7,960 nucleotides of DNA from Christensenella sp. UBA1252 (GTDB taxonomy: Bacteria > Bacillota > Clostridia > Christensenellales > CAG-1252). The stretch covers positions 6,176 through 14,135 of the forward strand of contig DBVY01000050.1 of assembly GCA_002308575.1 (NCBI GenBank). The letters run 5' to 3'. Below the pieces are notes generated by a model, which saw only the letters and a list, made by a program, of their open reading frames with translations, was not told the DNA's origin and made no database searches. Positions 5,531 to 7,960 of this stretch are shown piece by piece (the first letter of the stretch is position 1; each line of letters begins with the position of its first letter). The position numbers were made by a program, and so were the translations under genes.

Positions 5531-7960
5531 ATGAAGAAAATTATCATCGCAATACTCCTATTGATCCCGATCCTCGTCATTTTGACGATCGACGCGAGCG
5601 GAAAACTCATTGCTTCCGCTTCCGTTGATATTCCCGCCGAATCCGTTACGATCAAACGCGGCGGCGAGGTTTTGAAAAGCGACGAGGTCTATTTGGAAGA
5701 GTACGTCGGCGCGGGAAAAAAATACTCGTTGTTTTCCGACGTTTTCCCGGGGATCGCAACGGATGAATTGATTTGGGAATCGTCCGATCCGGCGGTTGCC
5801 GATGTTCTTCCTTCCGATACCAAAAAGAACGCCGCCGATGTCGTTTTCAAGGATTACGGCAGCGTGGATATAACCTGCACGTCCAAAAAGAACGATTCGA
5901 TCTCGGCGCGCATTACATTGTACGTCGGCGGAAAGGTGCCCGGTCGCATCTCCGTCCTCGATTACGAAGGCGCGACGTACGAAGCGATCTCGCTTCCGAA
6001 ATACGGCGTTATGCCGCTGAGGGCGGAAGTAAAACCTTCTTCAAGTGTTCGCGCGGAAAAAGTCGTTTGGATTTCGTCCGATCCGTCGATCGCGGCGGTG
6101 GACGATAACGGCGTCTTGAAAGGCGTCGGCGCGGGGAATTGCGTGTTGACCGCAAGCGTTTCCGCAAACGGAAAGACCGTCCGAAAGGAAGTTTCCGTTT
6201 CCGTTTCCGGCTCCAAACTCTTGAAAGAAAGCGTCGTGTACGCGGTCGGGAATTCTTTGGACGTTACGCCGTATTTAGCTTATCCCGAAAGCGAAGTGCA
6301 GGGGGGCGCGGTCGTGGATCTTTCTTCGTTTTTTACCTTTACGGAAAAAACCGTTTCCGTTACCTACGCCGAAAGAACGGAAACGTTGACGATCGTTAAA
6401 GTCGATTCCGACAAAACGCTGACGATCGAAAACCTTGCGTTCCTCAAATGCGGCGTCTTTTCTTCCTATCTTGCGGTCGGAACGTCCAATATTCGCTTGA
6501 AAGCGATCTCGCTCGACGGGGAAACGCCCGCCGTAAAATGGCTCAGCTCGAAGGACAGCGTCGTTCGATTCGACGAAACCGGTCGCTTGTATGCGGTCGG
6601 CAGCGGGGAAACGGAAATTTACGCGTCGGCGCAAGGCTACGTGTCGGAGCGCTTCCGCGTTCGCGTAACGAGCCCGGTCGAGGACTTCCGTCTTTCGGAA
6701 TCGGAATACAGCGACAAGGTCGGCTTGATGCAGGAGCGCGTGTTCGGAAACTTGACCTATTCGGGCGGCGAATATTTGAAAACCTATAAGATCTCCATTC
6801 TTTCGACCTTCCCGACGGGTGTCGGCATCGAAGCCTTTACGTTCGAAAGCGCAAATCCGGATATCGCGCACGTGGACGCAAGCGGCGTGGTGACCTTTGC
6901 GGACGACGTGGAAGGGAAAACGGTCACGATCACGGCGACCGCCTTCAACCAAGAGGGCAGACCCGTCCGTAACAGCTATCGATTCCATTTGGTAAACGGC
7001 GTAAACGTCGGCGTCGGTTACGAGCGCGTCCATTACGATAAAAACGCGGGCGACGTTCCCGATTTCTCTCCCTATAACGATTTCAAAACCGTTTGCTACG
7101 GGGGCAGAGCGCAATCGATCGTTTTGCATACCGATATCTATTATCCGTCCCGTGAAGAGGGAGGCGAATCGATCTTGAATCTCGGCGTTTCCATTTACGG
7201 AAACGGAAAGAAACTCGACGGACAGTATTTCGTGCAATCGGTTGAGGACGACGATATGCTTTTATTGTGGGAGTTCGACAAATTCAACGCGATGCCCGCA
7301 AAGATCAACGTCGGGCTGTATAACCTGAATTTCCAAGCCACGCAACCGACGACGGACGATTCGCAATCCGCGTTCGAAGAGCTCAGCAAATCGGGCGGCG
7401 GCGCGATCAGCGCGAAAGGCGCGTATCCCGAAGGCGATCACGAAGCGACGTTCATCGTTAAGGGGTGCTTGTTCCAGTATGCGTACAGCCACATCAACGT
7501 TGCGAACGGTAGCTTTACGATCGACGGTTGTATTTTCCGAAACAATCCCGCTTGCGGCGTCGTTATGCAACAATCCACGAACGCCGTTGCGAATTTGAAA
7601 CTCAAAAATTGTATTTTCAGCAACACGGTCGCACCGGTCGGCATTGCCTGCGGGAATTTCGACGACATTTTGGATCGTTTTTCGGGCGAAGAGGGCACCG
7701 AAGCGCCGATCCGTTTCGGCAAGCTCGAAATCGAAGGGCAGCTCTATATCTATAACTGGAAAAAACTCGAAGAGGTGCAAATGAATTTATTGCCGCAAAA
7801 CTTGGACGACGATCGGGCGAATACGCTCGTAAAGAGCTTCAACGGCGTCCTCGCGAACATTATTCGGCAATCCTTTATGATGAGTTCCAAAGAAAACTTA
7901 TACGTGGACGCGGACGGCAACGAATGGCTGAATTTCTCCTTCCTCGTGATCGGTATTTGG
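5531..7960 (+). CDS. Exported Ig-like / beta-helix protein, paralogue 2 (3' end outside window)
   Basis: The frame is open from ATG 5531 to the last base, 810 codons with no stop. It is a tandem paralogue of the preceding gene and keeps the same architecture. MKK and the hydrophobic LLLIPILVILTI (9-20) come first, then GKLIASASV with an A-x-A site suggesting signal peptidase cleavage after A30. Ig-like units are marked by WESSDPAVADV (82-92), WISSDPSIAAV (180-190), WLSSKDSVVRF (337-347) and FESANPDIAHV (438-448). The beta-helix region starts at GVNVG (490-494), then YGNGKKLDGQ (556-565), rungs CLFQYA (646), CIFRNN (667) and CIFSNT (694), and YIYNWKK (739-745). The last visible Trp (810) aligns with W796 of paralogue 1, so about 90 residues are probably missing beyond the edge. 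The start is supported by the matching N-terminus, 8 bp after the previous stop. Function is unknown; I infer a surface binding or structural role coupled to the ABC module. Confidence 0.85.
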   Translation, partial: MKKIIIAILLLIPILVILTIDASGKLIASASVDIPAESVTIKRGGEVLKSDEVYLEEYVGAGKKYSLFSDVFPGIATDELIWESSDPAVADVLPSDTKKNAADVVFKDYGSVDITCTSKKNDSISARITLYVGGKVPGRISVLDYEGATYEAISLPKYGVMPLRAEVKPSSSVRAEKVVWISSDPSIAAVDDNGVLKGVGAGNCVLTASVSANGKTVRKEVSVSVSGSKLLKESVVYAVGNSLDVTPYLAYPESEVQGGAVVDLSSFFTFTEKTVSVTYAERTETLTIVKVDSDKTLTIENLAFLKCGVFSSYLAVGTSNIRLKAISLDGETPAVKWLSSKDSVVRFDETGRLYAVGSGETEIYASAQGYVSERFRVRVTSPVEDFRLSESEYSDKVGLMQERVFGNLTYSGGEYLKTYKISILSTFPTGVGIEAFTFESANPDIAHVDASGVVTFADDVEGKTVTITATAFNQEGRPVRNSYRFHLVNGVNVGVGYERVHYDKNAGDVPDFSPYNDFKTVCYGGRAQSIVLHTDIYYPSREEGGESILNLGVSIYGNGKKLDGQYFVQSVEDDDMLLLWEFDKFNAMPAKINVGLYNLNFQATQPTTDDSQSAFEELSKSGGGAISAKGAYPEGDHEATFIVKGCLFQYAYSHINVANGSFTIDGCIFRNNPACGVVMQQSTNAVANLKLKNCIFSNTVAPVGIACGNFDDILDRFSGEEGTEAPIRFGKLEIEGQLYIYNWKKLEEVQMNLLPQNLDDDRANTLVKSFNGVLANIIRQSFMMSSKENLYVDADGNEWLNFSFLVIGIW

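Noticed and set aside
6275..7237. Minus-strand open frame of 320 codons opposite paralogue 2
   Set aside because: Composition and position match a shadow of the + strand gene, which is clearly homologous to its neighbour.

Overview
The window looks like a chromosomal segment from a Gram-positive-type bacterium, most likely an uncultured member of the Clostridia (Bacillota). The support is strong AGGAGG/AGAGG ribosome binding sites, a tightly packed operon, WG-repeat and bacterial Ig-like (Big_2-type) surface proteins, and roughly balanced GC. A Christensenellales/Borkfalkiaceae-like gut lineage would fit the codon style, but that is a guess from memory. Every supported gene is on the + strand.

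Layout: (1) 1-309 is the 3' end of a WG-repeat protein whose start lies upstream. (2) 310-473 is a 164-bp intergenic region. It holds two small hairpins, a perfect TATAAT -10 box with a weak -35, a perfect 7+7 inverted repeat over the expected transcription start, and a strong Shine-Dalgarno. (3) 474-1250 is an ABC transporter ATPase. (4) 1247-2860 is its ABC-2-type multi-spanning permease, overlapping the ATPase by ATGA. (5) 2865-5522 is an 885-residue exported protein with about four Ig-like repeats, a short right-handed beta-helix and an unrecognised C-terminal domain. (6) 5531 to the window end is a tandem paralogue of (5), with the same domain order and cut by the window edge after 810 codons (about 90 residues probably missing).

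Genes 3-6 are separated by -4, 4 and 8 bp and almost certainly form one transcript. The ATPase and permease would form one membrane complex. The two paralogues carry nearly identical N-terminal hydrophobic segments and would sit outside the membrane, either anchored or cleaved. The most interesting feature is this pairing of a complete ABC-2 exporter-type module with a duplicated Ig-like/beta-helix extracellular protein. It may be a dedicated surface-protein, envelope or export system, but its substrate and role cannot be read from the sequence. No RNA genes, CRISPR arrays, insertion sequences or attachment sites were seen.
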